NCBI GenBank assembly: GCA_022826515.1
Contig: JAJDUT010000017.1
Span: 1-64,000 of the forward strand
Reading direction: 5' to 3'
Length of the DNA stretch: 64,000 nt
Source: Candidatus Latescibacterota bacterium
Lineage (GTDB): Bacteria; Latescibacterota; UBA2968; UBA8231
Shown piece after piece: positions 1 through 7,727 of this stretch. Within the stretch, counting starts at the first letter, position 1, and the number at the start of each line of letters is the position of its first letter. The notes below the pieces were generated by a model. The model was not told the origin of the DNA. It made no database searches and saw only the letters and a program-made list of their open reading frames with translations. The translations under genes were made by a program, and so were the position numbers.

Positions 1-5
1 CTTGA

Positions 6-25
6 ATTCAACTTGTAAGTGCAAT
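6..25 (+). repeat. Left terminal inverted repeat of the IS30 element
   Basis: These 20 bases are matched exactly in reverse complement at 1080-1099, which defines the left end of the insertion sequence. Confidence 0.9.
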
Positions 26-104
26 CGTGCTGGCGCTGGAAAAGAAATGGCCAACTGGTATATTTCCTCGGACCATTTCACATGCAGCTCCGGACGGAGG
101 CACT

Positions 105-1097
105 ATGAGGACATATCACCAGTTGACCGAGTATCAAAGATACCAAATGTACGCCCTGAAAAAAGCCGGGCATGATCAGCAGTGCATCGCCGCGACGATA
201 TCGGTATCGCCCTCGACGATTTGCCGGGAGTTGCAGCGCAATCGCGGGCAACGCGGCTATCGTCCCCATCAAGCCCACCAGCACGCCCTGGCGCGTCGGC
301 ACCACAAGGGGCAGGCGACCAAGATCACGCCGCCGGTCATCGAGCGCATCGAAGCCGATCTGCGCCAAGAGTGGAGTCCCGAGCAGATTGCGGGTCGGCT
401 GGCGGCCACTGACGGGCTTCGGTTGAGTACCGAGCGCATCTATCAGCACATCCGGGCGGACCGTCAAGCGGGCGGGACGTGGTATCGCCATCTGCGTCAC
501 CGTCAGAAGAAACGCAAGAAACGCTACGGAAAAGCCGACGGCCGAGGCCAGATTAAAGACCGCGTCAGCATCGACGAGCGCCCGGCCATCGTCGAAGAAA
601 AAAGGCGCATCGGCGATTGGGAAATTGACCTGGTGATGGGCCGCCCGGGCACCGGAGCGCTGGTCTCTTTGGTCGAACGGCGCTCGCGCTATACCCTGTT
701 GGGCAGCGTCGCCTCCAAACAGGCCGCGCCCGTGGCGGCGACCACCATTGCGCTGCTGACCCCCCATAAGGAGCATGTCCAGACGATTACCGCCGATAAC
801 GGCAAGGAGTTTGCCCACCATGCCACCATCAGCCAAGCGTTGGACGCGGCTGTATATTTTGCCCATCCCTATCATGCTTGGGAACGCGGACTCAACGAGA
901 ACACCAACGGGCTAATTCGCCAGTACATACCCAAAGCAACGGACGTGAATACGCTGTCGGAGACACAGATACACTACATCATGGAGCGGCTCAATCATCG
1001 ACCGCGAAAGGGCTTGGCATTTCAAACGCCGCATGAAATCTTATCCAAGGAAACAGGAACGAAACCTAAACATGGCGAAATTGCACTTACAAGTTGA
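105..1097 (+). CDS. IS30-family transposase
   Basis: The 330-residue DDE transposase would cut and join the ends of the surrounding element. The N-terminus is a helix-turn-helix (LTEYQRYQMYALKKAG, then a segment around SPSTICREL). The catalytic core shows WEIDLVMG (first Asp), TADNGKEF (second Asp) and NENTNGLIRQY (Glu), all typical of IS30. I chose ATG at 105 because GGAGG at 96-100 lies just upstream and the protein then begins at the HTH domain. An upstream in-frame start at 27 would add 26 unlikely residues. The gene ends inside the right inverted repeat. Confidence 0.93.
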   Translation: MRTYHQLTEYQRYQMYALKKAGHDQQCIAATISVSPSTICRELQRNRGQRGYRPHQAHQHALARRHHKGQATKITPPVIERIEADLRQEWSPEQIAGRLAATDGLRLSTERIYQHIRADRQAGGTWYRHLRHRQKKRKKRYGKADGRGQIKDRVSIDERPAIVEEKRRIGDWEIDLVMGRPGTGALVSLVERRSRYTLLGSVASKQAAPVAATTIALLTPHKEHVQTITADNGKEFAHHATISQALDAAVYFAHPYHAWERGLNENTNGLIRQYIPKATDVNTLSETQIHYIMERLNHRPRKGLAFQTPHEILSKETGTKPKHGEIALTS

Positions 1098-1099
1098 AT
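1080..1099 (-). repeat. Right terminal inverted repeat of the IS30 element
   Basis: This is the exact reverse complement of 6-25. The transposase stop codon TGA (1095-1097) lies within it. Confidence 0.9.
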
Positions 1100-1100
1100 C

Positions 1101-1556
1101 CGCAAGCCGCTGGTGGAAGAACTCGAGCGCGGTTTGCCACGGAAACGCATTGAGTTCGAGGACGGTATTTACTGTTTCAACGTTACCTTAAAGAAAAATC
1201 TCTGGCGGCGGATCGAGACGGCGGGTGGGCATACGCTGGAGGATCTGCACTATGCTATCCAGGATGCCTATGGTTTCGACGACGACCATCTCTACGCCTT
1301 CTTTATGGACGGCGAGTCTTGGTCCGACGACAAGTTCACGTCGCCACATGACGAGGAAGGCCCTCATGTGGACGAGGCGCAGATCGGGGAATAGGGTCTA
1401 TCGGAGGGGCAGCGCCTGCTCTACCTGTTCGACTACGGGGACCAATGGCTTTTTCAGATCGCGGTGGAAGCAATCCGCAAAAGTGGGGAGCAACCCCACA
1501 AGCCGAAGGTCGTAGGGCAGAAGGGAAAAGCGCCTGAACAATACGAGTATTATTGA
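1101..1556 (+). pseudogene. Plasmid pRiA4b ORF-3-like protein, interrupted
   Basis: Reading from the IS boundary, the frame encodes a PRiA4-ORF3-type domain with the motifs FNVTLKKNLWRRIE and LHYAIQDAYGFDDDHLYAFF. A TAG stop at 1392-1394 follows DEAQIGE. The same frame then continues for 54 codons with clear family features (RLLYLFDYGDQWLFQIAVE, then a GQKGKAPEQY tail) to TGA at 1554-1556. The gene therefore has two lesions: its 5' end is lost at the IS30 element and it has an internal amber stop. The part up to 1394 could still be translated from GTG 1113. The function of the family is not known to me. Confidence 0.75.
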
Positions 1557-1634
1557 CTGTCTCAATTTCGTCTGTGACAGATCGGAAAATGGAAATGGTA
1601 CTAGGACGATTGATCTTGCTGTAGGTGTGCCCAT
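1557..1634 (-). pseudogene. Truncated MazF/PemK-family toxin (N-terminal stump)
   Basis: From ATG 1634 the minus strand encodes about 25 residues that match the start of MazF-type toxins (RSIVLVPFPFSDLSQTKLR). The frame then runs into the antisense of the PRiA4-like gene and loses all resemblance. Roughly 80% of the toxin is missing. Its start overlaps the end of the antitoxin gene at 1601-1822, the usual antitoxin-toxin order. This is inferred to be a deletion or rearrangement scar that left the antitoxin alone. Confidence 0.65.
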
Positions 1635-1822
1635 GCGGCATCCTCTTCTGGGCGATTCCAATCTTCAGCTAATGCGGCTTCACTAAGCAAGGCGGTTTCA
1701 GCTATATCCGACTCAGCGGAGAGAATCGTCACAGATGCACGTTGCGGTTTGGGCAATTGGACCGGCTCCAGCAAGCTAACATTGCCCTGCTCATCGATTA
1801 CCGCTTCAAGAATTTTGGTCAT
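1601..1822 (-). CDS. Type II antitoxin (DUF2281/DUF104-like), partner of a broken mazF
   Basis: This is a 73-residue protein. The N-terminal half (KILEAVIDEQGNVSLLEPV) is like the short beta-strand DNA-binding region of small antitoxins. The acidic, Trp-containing tail (LAEDWNRPEEDAAWAHLQQ) is like toxin-binding tails. A good ribosome-binding site (AAAGGAG) precedes ATG 1822. The downstream toxin reading frame begins inside its 3' end at 1634 but is only a stump. The exact antitoxin family is an inference from pattern, not from a profile search. Confidence 0.65.
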   Translation of the reverse strand: MTKILEAVIDEQGNVSLLEPVQLPKPQRASVTILSAESDIAETALLSEAALAEDWNRPEEDAAWAHLQQDQSS

Positions 1823-1964
1823 GTTCTACTCCTTTGGCCATCGGGTTTGGGCATCCCGTGTGACTTTAGGTAATAAAAAAGGAAAGCCCTAGTCAAGCCA
1901 TAATCATCGTCCCGAACTGTATGTAGTTCACGGGTTAGATTCGCGTCTATGAGAGACTGATTCG

Positions 1965-2942
1965 ATGAAGCAGATTGAGCGACAACTGGACATCTTGCGG
2001 ACGCTGCAGGTTAGTCGTTTCGGGAAGAGTGCACGCGAACTGGCGGACGAGTTCAATGTATCGGTGCGCACCATACAGCGCGATTTGAGAGACTTGGACG
2101 AGGCATGTTTTTTGGTGAACGAACCTCGCGATGATCAGCGCACCTACTACCACCTCCAGAAGGACACCAAGCTACCGCTAAACTTTTCGTCCATGGAAGT
2201 CGCGGCGATGATCTTTGCTGAGCGGACGGGCATGGGGCTGGTGGGGACTCCGTTCGGCGAGTACTTGGAATCGGTGAGTGGCAGGCTGAAAGATGCCATG
2301 CACCCGAAGATGCAGCAATTCCTAGAGCGAGCCACGGAGGCTTACGTGCCACATCTCCGGGGATACAAGAAGTCTTATGAGAAGGCCCGCGAAGTGTTCG
2401 ACAATCTGCACGAGGCTATACAGGAACGCCGCGTGTGCCGGGTGAGCTACCGCTCGCCATGGGCGGAGAGCGCCCGGCAGTACAACATCGAACCGCTGCA
2501 CTTCCTGCCGCACCGGGGCGGTCTATATGTGATTTCGCGGATGCCTTACTACGACCAACTCATTACGCAGGCGGTGGATCGCTTTGAGTCGGTGGAAGTG
2601 ACCGAGAAGGAGTTCGAGCCGCCGGATCACCTGTCGGTTGACGAGCGACTGAGTAATGCGTTCGGCGTCTCGTTTGAGGAGCCGATGGACGTGATGGTTC
2701 GGTTCACCGAGGAGCAGGCACCCTACATACGGGAGCGGATCTGGCATCCGAGCCAAGAACTGGAAGAACTGGACGACGGGCGGGTGGTGTTGCGGCTGCG
2801 GGCCGGGGGGTTTTACGAGATCAAGAGTTGGGTGTTGAGCTTTGGAGCAGCGGCTGAGGTGTTGGAGCCGGCGGAATTGCGGGAGGCGGTGCGGGAGGAG
2901 ATGCGGGGGGCGCTGGGATTGGACGACGAGGGTGCGACGTGA
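1965..2942 (+). CDS. WYL-domain transcriptional regulator (YafY-like)
   Basis: The 325-residue regulator has an N-terminal winged HTH (residues 1-60, SARELADEFNVSVRTIQRDL), a middle WYL domain and a C-terminal WCX-like extension. WYL regulators sense ligands and often control phage-defence or DNA-damage genes, frequently as repressors that bind inverted repeats. Here the stop codon overlaps a 19-bp palindrome (2933-2951) that lies 66 bp before the next gene. The two downstream same-strand genes, including a PD-(D/E)XK-type nuclease, probably form a regulated unit. A nearly identical C-terminal fragment recurs at 7728-7955, so the gene or its 3' end was once duplicated. Confidence 0.9.
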   Translation: MKQIERQLDILRTLQVSRFGKSARELADEFNVSVRTIQRDLRDLDEACFLVNEPRDDQRTYYHLQKDTKLPLNFSSMEVAAMIFAERTGMGLVGTPFGEYLESVSGRLKDAMHPKMQQFLERATEAYVPHLRGYKKSYEKAREVFDNLHEAIQERRVCRVSYRSPWAESARQYNIEPLHFLPHRGGLYVISRMPYYDQLITQAVDRFESVEVTEKEFEPPDHLSVDERLSNAFGVSFEEPMDVMVRFTEEQAPYIRERIWHPSQELEELDDGRVVLRLRAGGFYEIKSWVLSFGAAAEVLEPAELREAVREEMRGALGLDDEGAT

Positions 2943-2951
2943 TCTGTCGCA
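2933..2951 (+). promoter_or_regulatory. 19-bp palindromic site, copy 1 (possible WYL operator)
   Basis: The sequence tgcgacgtgatctgtcgca has TGCGAC/GTCGCA arms around a 7-bp centre. It overlaps the WYL stop codon and sits ahead of the hypothetical gene at 3018. Related copies are at 4500, 7946, 9459 and 11958. The operator role is inferred. Confidence 0.45.
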
Positions 2952-3017
2952 GGAGTTCGGTAATATCTTCGCATAGGACGAGGAGGAAATCATGAATTTC
3001 ACACAAAGGAGATCAAG

Positions 3018-3608
3018 ATGAGAGACCTGACGCCTGAGGAAGAGAAATATCTGGTAAAATACTGCATGGAATCCAAGGAGAATACTTGGCTTGCGCTGGC
3101 AATCGGTCATATACAAGTACAACTACGGAAAAAAATTCTGTCTTCCTTTCTGATGGAACTCGATAAGAATGTCAGAGAAAAACTCAAGGCGTCTGGCCGG
3201 CTCTGGCAGTGGGAGACAAAAGTTCTAGAAACGAATCTGAAAGTACAAGGGAATAGAACAGATTTGAAAGTACAAGGGAAGGAAAATATCTACGAGATGA
3301 CTATGGAAGATCAAGAGATCAAAATATGTCTTGGCTATTGGGGAGATATATTCGTGGGAACGCCTGCCTGTGCAGCAAACGAGGCTTGTCCAACGGCGGA
3401 GGATCTCTCTGACTATTTCCAGGATACGGGTCTGAACCTGATCTCCGAGGATTCTTGGCGTTGGAAGTCCTATCTAACAGACAGCCACAAATCCTTTGAC
3501 GACCTGTGCACACTGCACGACGACGAACTCAGGCAAGAGAAGATCGAGCGCTTTACATACATATTGGTGCTTTCTGCGAAGGCCATTTCGAAGGCACTGG
3601 AGGAGTGA
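3018..3608 (+). CDS. Hypothetical protein between WYL regulator and PD-(D/E)XK protein
   Basis: I do not recognise this 196-residue protein. It is soluble, charged and helix-rich at both ends. It contains a short internal duplication (NLKVQGNRT, then DLKVQGKEN), which reflects a duplicated DNA stretch near 3235-3285. The start has a strong site (AAAGGAG) about 8 bases upstream of ATG 3018. The stop is followed after two bases by the ATG of the nuclease gene, so the two are likely translated together. A role as partner, immunity or adaptor protein of the nuclease is possible, but nothing in the sequence shows it. Confidence 0.75.
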   Translation: MRDLTPEEEKYLVKYCMESKENTWLALAIGHIQVQLRKKILSSFLMELDKNVREKLKASGRLWQWETKVLETNLKVQGNRTDLKVQGKENIYEMTMEDQEIKICLGYWGDIFVGTPACAANEACPTAEDLSDYFQDTGLNLISEDSWRWKSYLTDSHKSFDDLCTLHDDELRQEKIERFTYILVLSAKAISKALEE

Positions 3609-3610
3609 AG

Positions 3611-4441
3611 ATGGCCAGCGAAACGAATCTTGAGCAAAAGACCCGGAGATTTTTTGAGGATGCCAAGCAAAGTCTTGATAGTTTGAAGAAAGCCCGCGCT
3701 ACAAGGCTCAGGCAAGAGATTCCGCGATTCTTCGAGGGTGCCCAGCAAGGTCTTAACGTTTTGAGGCCAGCCATAGTTGAACTTGACCGCCACCTTGCTC
3801 GGCGTTTCAGCACTTTCAAGTATATCCATCTCGACGAAAACCGTATGTCCGACGTGCTGGCGGACCTGCTTCGACCCGATTCTGCTCATGGACAGAGAGA
3901 CCTGTTCTTGGCTGCTCTCTTGAAGCATTTGCGGGACGACGAAGCGACGCAACTAGGTATGAAGCGGATTTTACCAGACGATTCCAATTGGTCGCATCCG
4001 CTAGTTTACAGAGAAGCGTCAACCACTCACATCGATAACCGGAAACGGAGAATTGATATCGAGATCAGCATGAATGTTGACGGGAGATTAGTAGGGATTG
4101 GGATTGAGAACAAACCGGGTGAAGGGTTTCCACTAGGCCAACTAGACGCCTACGCTGAAAACCTAAATAAAAAATACAAGGGGCAATATCTGTTGCTGTA
4201 CTTAACCCCCGACAGAAAACCGCCGCCTCCTGAGAGCCTTTCACCAGTGCGCCGAACCAAACTGGAAGAGAAAGGTCGCTTCGCCTGCGTGAGTCTAGAG
4301 GACTGGGCGCGAGGGTGGATGCAGGAGGCCAAAAACCAAGTGAAGGCCAGCTACGTGCAGCAGTTCGTTGGAGACTTCAGGCAAGTCCTTCTCCAGAAGT
4401 ACGCAGATGCTGAGACATATCCCAACTTGACTATGCTTTAG
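3611..4441 (+). CDS. PD-(D/E)XK nuclease-superfamily protein (PDDEXK_4-like)
   Basis: In this 276-residue protein an extended helical N-terminus precedes the nuclease-like core. The core holds RRIDIEISM (Asp of the PD motif), then GIGIENKPG (E-x-K) and GQLDAYAENL, the Q-L-x-x-Y helix typical of PDDEXK_4 proteins. Such proteins cut DNA or RNA and are frequent in defence islands. ATG 3611, two bases after the previous stop, is preferred to the in-frame ATG 3506, which would overlap the upstream gene by about 100 bases. It is the third gene in a WYL-hypothetical-nuclease run. Substrate and activity are not visible in the sequence. Confidence 0.8.
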   Translation: MASETNLEQKTRRFFEDAKQSLDSLKKARATRLRQEIPRFFEGAQQGLNVLRPAIVELDRHLARRFSTFKYIHLDENRMSDVLADLLRPDSAHGQRDLFLAALLKHLRDDEATQLGMKRILPDDSNWSHPLVYREASTTHIDNRKRRIDIEISMNVDGRLVGIGIENKPGEGFPLGQLDAYAENLNKKYKGQYLLLYLTPDRKPPPPESLSPVRRTKLEEKGRFACVSLEDWARGWMQEAKNQVKASYVQQFVGDFRQVLLQKYADAETYPNLTML

Positions 4442-4499
4442 TAAAGTCCGATCAAGCGGACGACTTCGGCGAAATTGATCCTCTCGTAAAATTTCTCCC

Positions 4500-4518
4500 T
4501 GCGACGTGGTCTGTCGCA
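4500..4518 (+). repeat. 19-bp palindromic site, copy 2
   Basis: The sequence tgcgacgtggtctgtcgca is preceded by an AT-rich block (ctctcgtaaaatttctccc) also seen before the copies at 9459 and 11958. It lies between two convergent genes, which argues against a simple operator role for this copy. Confidence 0.5.
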
Positions 4519-4571
4519 CCTGTGGGCATTTGCACATCAACCCGCAGCCCCCTTCGTCCAAATGCTCTGGA

Positions 4572-4589
4572 GCGGCAACCTCGCCTAAG
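4572..4589 (+). repeat. 18-bp exact repeat shared with 14947-14964
   Basis: The 18 bases gcggcaacctcgcctaag occur here between genes and again at 14947-14964, where they overlap the 3' end of the metallophosphoesterase gene. The two copies would bracket about 10.4 kb of accessory genes, like an attachment-site duplication. No integrase gene lies between them, so this is only a suggestion. Confidence 0.35.
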
Positions 4590-4611
4590 ATGCTAATCGG
4601 AACGGATTGCG

Positions 4612-4878
4612 TTAAACCCCCGATCCCGACGAAGCCTCAATGCGTTCGGCGATCCACTCCTGAATCAGCTTCACATCAGAGATGCCACGCGACTTGGCAA
4701 GCTCCTTGACAAGCTCAGATGCTTCAGGCTCTAAGCGAACAGGGATTACGATTTGCCGTTCAAAAACAGGTTCCCCCACTTCCTCAAGTTCATTCTCAAA
4801 ATCCGTTAAGTCATGGGTGTCCCAGAAATGAGCAAGCTCTTGAATCGAATCGGTTTGTGGAATGTTCGTCCGCTTCAT
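4612..4878 (-). CDS. brnA: BrnA-type antitoxin
   Basis: In this 88-residue protein the segment IQELAHFWDTHDLTDFE and the C-terminal ribbon-helix-helix-like part (RLEPEASELVKELAKSRGI, then KLIQEWIAERI) match the BrnA/CopG-like antitoxins. BrnA neutralises the BrnT ribonuclease and represses its own operon. Its ATG overlaps the stop of a brnT remnant (ATGA overlap at 4875-4878), the normal brnT-brnA order. A ribosome-binding site (AAGGAGG) is present upstream. With the toxin truncated, this may be a solitary antitoxin. Confidence 0.8.
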   Translation of the reverse strand: MKRTNIPQTDSIQELAHFWDTHDLTDFENELEEVGEPVFERQIVIPVRLEPEASELVKELAKSRGISDVKLIQEWIAERIEASSGSGV

Positions 4879-5066
4879 GGGTTCCTCCTTTGTCTATATC
4901 TTCGTTTTTCCCTATCTGTCATTGCTCTAGCTGTGACGGGGTAGCCTCTGCCATCGGGAAATTGGATCACTACACAGAATAGATAACGTCCTGCGTTTGT
5001 TTGCCCCAAGATATAGTAAATATCAAAGTACGCACTGCGATTGTTACATCGCCTAGGTAAATTTTC
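4875..5066 (-). pseudogene. brnT: 5'-truncated BrnT-family toxin
   Basis: The minus strand in the frame ending at TGA 4877-4875 encodes 63 codons with the C-terminal BrnT signature: YYILGQTNAGRYLFCVVI, then TARAMTDREKRRY. The frame is closed upstream by a stop at 5069-5067 and has no ATG or GTG start. The N-terminal half that should carry the first catalytic residues is absent or scrambled. It overlaps the brnA start by four bases. It is too small and startless to be a normal gene, so it is read as a dead toxin. Confidence 0.7.
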
Positions 5067-5172
5067 TCATATCCGGCCTCAACGCGGTTCAAATTCGCGT
5101 AAAATTTCGTATGAGGGTACGTCGATGTGAATTTGGCAACTTTGGAGTCGCCCTAATTTTGGAGGAAACCTC

Positions 5173-7248
5173 ATGCTCAATGCCTACGAACGACAGCTTA
5201 TTTTCTCTTATCTCTCCAACGCCGCCTCGCGCTTCCACCACACCTCCCAACAGGAGGCACTAGCCGAGTGGGTCGCCGAAAACAGCGACATCCTCGCGCT
5301 CAATGACGAGAGCGAAGCCCTGAACAAACAGCGAGAGATCAGACGCCGCGAAAGGAAACTATCCGTCCGGGAGTGGAAGAGCCTGCGGGAAATCATTGAA
5401 AAAGAGTACGCAGCCGCCCGCAAAAAGGCGCGGAAAGACCGCATAGCGCAACGGCTCCAGCGGCTTGGGCGGGAAACGGACCTCGCGCCAGCGGACCTCG
5501 CGCTCATAGAGCTTTGGTTTCGCTGCGAAACGCAGCCGGTCTTTGCCGATCTGAGCGACTCTTTAGAGTCTGGCCGTCGCTACCTCAGACAGCGCTTCTT
5601 TAACATCATGCACCCCCTCCTACCCTGCCTGCTCGGCCTAGCGGATAGTGCATTCCGCGCCCGCTTCGCGGCCGATGCGCCGCTCGTGAAGTCCGGGCTT
5701 GCGTACGTCGATAATGACGGTGATATCGAGATCGTCAAGCGACTGCTGCGGCTGGTCTCCGTCCCAGACGACAGGGCTCTCGACGTGTGTCGCCTACTAC
5801 TCGACGCGGCGATCCCGGGTGAGCTAGAGTGGTCAGATTTCGATCATGTGGAGGAGGATCGTGACCACGTCGAAAAGTTGATCAAGGGCGCACTAGCCAC
5901 TGGCACACCGGGCGTGAATATCTTGGTGTGCGGCCCACCGGGAACCGGCAAGACCGAGTTTTGCAAGACGCTGGCTGCCCGGCTCGGGACGCACCTCTAC
6001 AGTGTCGGCGAAGAAGATGAGCGAGGCGACGAACCCAGCCGGAAGGAGCGGCTCCAAGAACTCCGGCTCGCCCAGCGCCTGCTAGCGCCGAGTCGAGGAT
6101 CAATCCTGCTCTTTGATGAGATGGAGGACGTCCTCTCGGACCCAAGCGCGGGCTGGATGCCGTTTTCGCCGGGTGGCTTTTCCCATCTCCGGTCCGGCGG
6201 CTCCAAGGTGTTCCTACACAGGATACTCGAACGCACGCCCGTACCGACGCTGTGGACCTCCAACTCTGCCCGCGCGACCTGTCAAACCATTCTGCGCCGC
6301 ATGACCTTTACCCTAGAACTACGCCAGCCGCCGTGCCGAGTTCGGGAGCGCATCTGGAGGAGGGAATTAGCGCGTCACGGTATCAAAGCGACAGAGGAAG
6401 ATACGCGCTCCTTAGCCAAGGAGTTCGATGTGACGCCGGGCGTAGCGTCCAGTGCCATTGCCGGCGCGCGCCTCTGCGGTGGAGACCTCGCCGCAGTACG
6501 CCTTGGCGTACGTAGCTTGTCCCGGGTAATTTCAGGCGAGAAGCCCCCCGCAAATCAGGGGCCTCCCGAGCGATTCGACCTCGCCCTAGTCCGAGCCGAC
6601 ATCGACCCGGTCGGCTTCGCGGATCGCGTCGTAAAAAGCGGCGGCAAGCATTTTTCCCTCTGTCTGCAAGGTCCGCCCGGCACCGGCAAGAGCGCATTCG
6701 TTCGCTACCTAGCCGAACGCCTCGGCCTCCAAGTGACCCAAAAGCGTGCCTCCGACCTGATGTCGATGTGGGTCGGCCAAACCGAACAGCTAATCGCCGC
6801 CGCCTTTGCCGAAGCCCGCGCCGAGGGCTCCATCCTCGTCTTTGACGAAGCCGACTCCCTGCTCGCCGACCGCCGAGGTGCCGTGCGCTCTTGGGAGGTC
6901 AGCCAAGTCAACGAAATGCTGACCTGGATGGAGAGCCACCCCCTGCCGTTCGCATGCACGACCAACTTCGGCGAAAACCTCGACTCAGCCACCTTACGCC
7001 GATTCACCTTCAAGGTCGCGCTTGACTATCTCACCCCCGACCAGTCGCAAGCGGCGTTCCACACCTATTTCGCACTCGAAGCTCCGCCCGAAATCGGCGA
7101 CCTCACCACCCTGACCCCAGGCGATTTTGCCGTCGTCCGCCAAAAAGCCGAAATCCTCGGCCACCTGCAAGACGCGAAGACACTCGCCGAATTGCTGCAC
7201 GCCGAGTGCGAAACCAAGCCGAATAACGTGCGGAGGGTGGGCTTTTGA
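5173..7248 (+). CDS. Tandem AAA+ ATPase
   Basis: The 691-residue protein has an Arg/Lys-rich helical N-terminal region (residues about 45-110) and two AAA+ modules. Module 1 has Walker A GPPGTGKT near residue 254 and Walker B ILLFDEMED near 313. Module 2 has GPPGTGKS near 500 and ILVFDEADS near 555, followed by CTTNFGENLDSATLRRF (sensor 1 and arginine region). This is a CDC48/SpoVK-like double-ring layout without the CDC48 N domain, so an unfoldase or remodelling role is likely. GGAGG precedes ATG 5173. It stands alone on the plus strand between brnA and a parE gene, in a defence-like neighbourhood. The client is unknown. Confidence 0.85.
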   Translation: MLNAYERQLIFSYLSNAASRFHHTSQQEALAEWVAENSDILALNDESEALNKQREIRRRERKLSVREWKSLREIIEKEYAAARKKARKDRIAQRLQRLGRETDLAPADLALIELWFRCETQPVFADLSDSLESGRRYLRQRFFNIMHPLLPCLLGLADSAFRARFAADAPLVKSGLAYVDNDGDIEIVKRLLRLVSVPDDRALDVCRLLLDAAIPGELEWSDFDHVEEDRDHVEKLIKGALATGTPGVNILVCGPPGTGKTEFCKTLAARLGTHLYSVGEEDERGDEPSRKERLQELRLAQRLLAPSRGSILLFDEMEDVLSDPSAGWMPFSPGGFSHLRSGGSKVFLHRILERTPVPTLWTSNSARATCQTILRRMTFTLELRQPPCRVRERIWRRELARHGIKATEEDTRSLAKEFDVTPGVASSAIAGARLCGGDLAAVRLGVRSLSRVISGEKPPANQGPPERFDLALVRADIDPVGFADRVVKSGGKHFSLCLQGPPGTGKSAFVRYLAERLGLQVTQKRASDLMSMWVGQTEQLIAAAFAEARAEGSILVFDEADSLLADRRGAVRSWEVSQVNEMLTWMESHPLPFACTTNFGENLDSATLRRFTFKVALDYLTPDQSQAAFHTYFALEAPPEIGDLTTLTPGDFAVVRQKAEILGHLQDAKTLAELLHAECETKPNNVRRVGF

Positions 7249-7268
7249 TCGTAGATTCTCGTTCGGTC

Positions 7269-7295
7269 GAGTGCTACGAGCCGCAACCCGTTTGA
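7269..7295 (+). pseudogene. Remnant of a HigA C-terminus (last eight codons)
   Basis: The codons ECYEPQPV plus stop match the ERYEPQPV end of the intact HigA at 14539-14832. The same tail with similar flanking bases also precedes the second parE copy (13376-13435). This marks a shared ancestral higA-parE arrangement. Confidence 0.5.
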
Positions 7296-7309
7296 GGAGG
7301 GCATGAGTC

Positions 7310-7633
7310 TTATGCCCACAACAAGCGCCGCTGTAGCAACGTCTGCATGTCGCGCCGCCCATCGGCGATCAAGAGCACATAGACGTTATTTTTCATCACC
7401 CGATAGATGATGCGGTAGGGCCTGGCGAAGATCTCGCGGTATTCCCGAATCCCAATGTCCAACAGTTCCGCCGAATAGTTCCCGCGCTCGAGATACTCGG
7501 CGAAGCTGCTGAAAGCCTTCTCAATCTGCTCCAGCACATAATCCGCCCGTCCCGGCTCATCGTGCCGATCGATATAGTCGCAGATTTCCTCCAAATCGCG
7601 CACCGTATCATCAGTCAACTGAACCAAAGCCAT
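7310..7633 (-). CDS. ParE/RelE-family toxin, apparently without an intact antitoxin
   Basis: This 107-residue ParE-superfamily toxin has the features DDTVRDLEEICDYIDRHD, GNYSAELLDIGIREYREIF and RPYRIIYRVMKNNVYVLLIADG. It is nearly identical to the toxin at 13450-13773. The start is ATG 7633, overlapping the stop of an antitoxin fragment as in the intact pair. Upstream only about 30 antitoxin codons remain, with an extra base that shifts their frame. The toxin frame is open and complete. It may be silenced, or neutralised in trans by the intact antitoxin at 13773-14048. Confidence 0.82.
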   Translation of the reverse strand: MALVQLTDDTVRDLEEICDYIDRHDEPGRADYVLEQIEKAFSSFAEYLERGNYSAELLDIGIREYREIFARPYRIIYRVMKNNVYVLLIADGRRDMQTLLQRRLLWA

Positions 7634-7725
7634 CAGCGATCCCGTCGCCGCTCCCGAAGCTGTGCGACGACATCGGCGGCGGGTTGCCACCTGACCTGCT
7701 TCGATTTGACGGCTACCCAGCGCGA
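7633..7725 (-). pseudogene. 3' fragment of a Phd/YefM-type antitoxin
   Basis: This stretch aligns base by base with the 3' end of the intact antitoxin gene at 13773-14048 (coding ADVVAQLRERRRDR before the stop). One additional base near 7688 breaks the frame. At about 7727 the similarity ends abruptly and WYL-gene sequence begins. This is a recombination scar. Confidence 0.7.
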
Positions 7726-7727
7726 AT

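Larger units (their letters stand above)
6..1099 (+). mobile_element. IS30-family insertion sequence
   Basis: The element is bounded by perfect 20-bp inverted repeats, attcaacttgtaagtgcaat at 6-25 and its reverse complement at 1080-1099. It carries one transposase gene whose stop codon lies inside the right repeat. The length of about 1.1 kb and the single IS30-type transposase fit the family. Only five bases are visible to the left, so a target duplication cannot be judged. It abuts the truncated gene starting at 1100, so it probably landed in that gene. Confidence 0.92.

Noticed and set aside
2053..2352. Minus-strand frames inside the WYL gene
   Set aside because: They are shadows of the WYL coding sequence with no ribosome-binding site or known motif.
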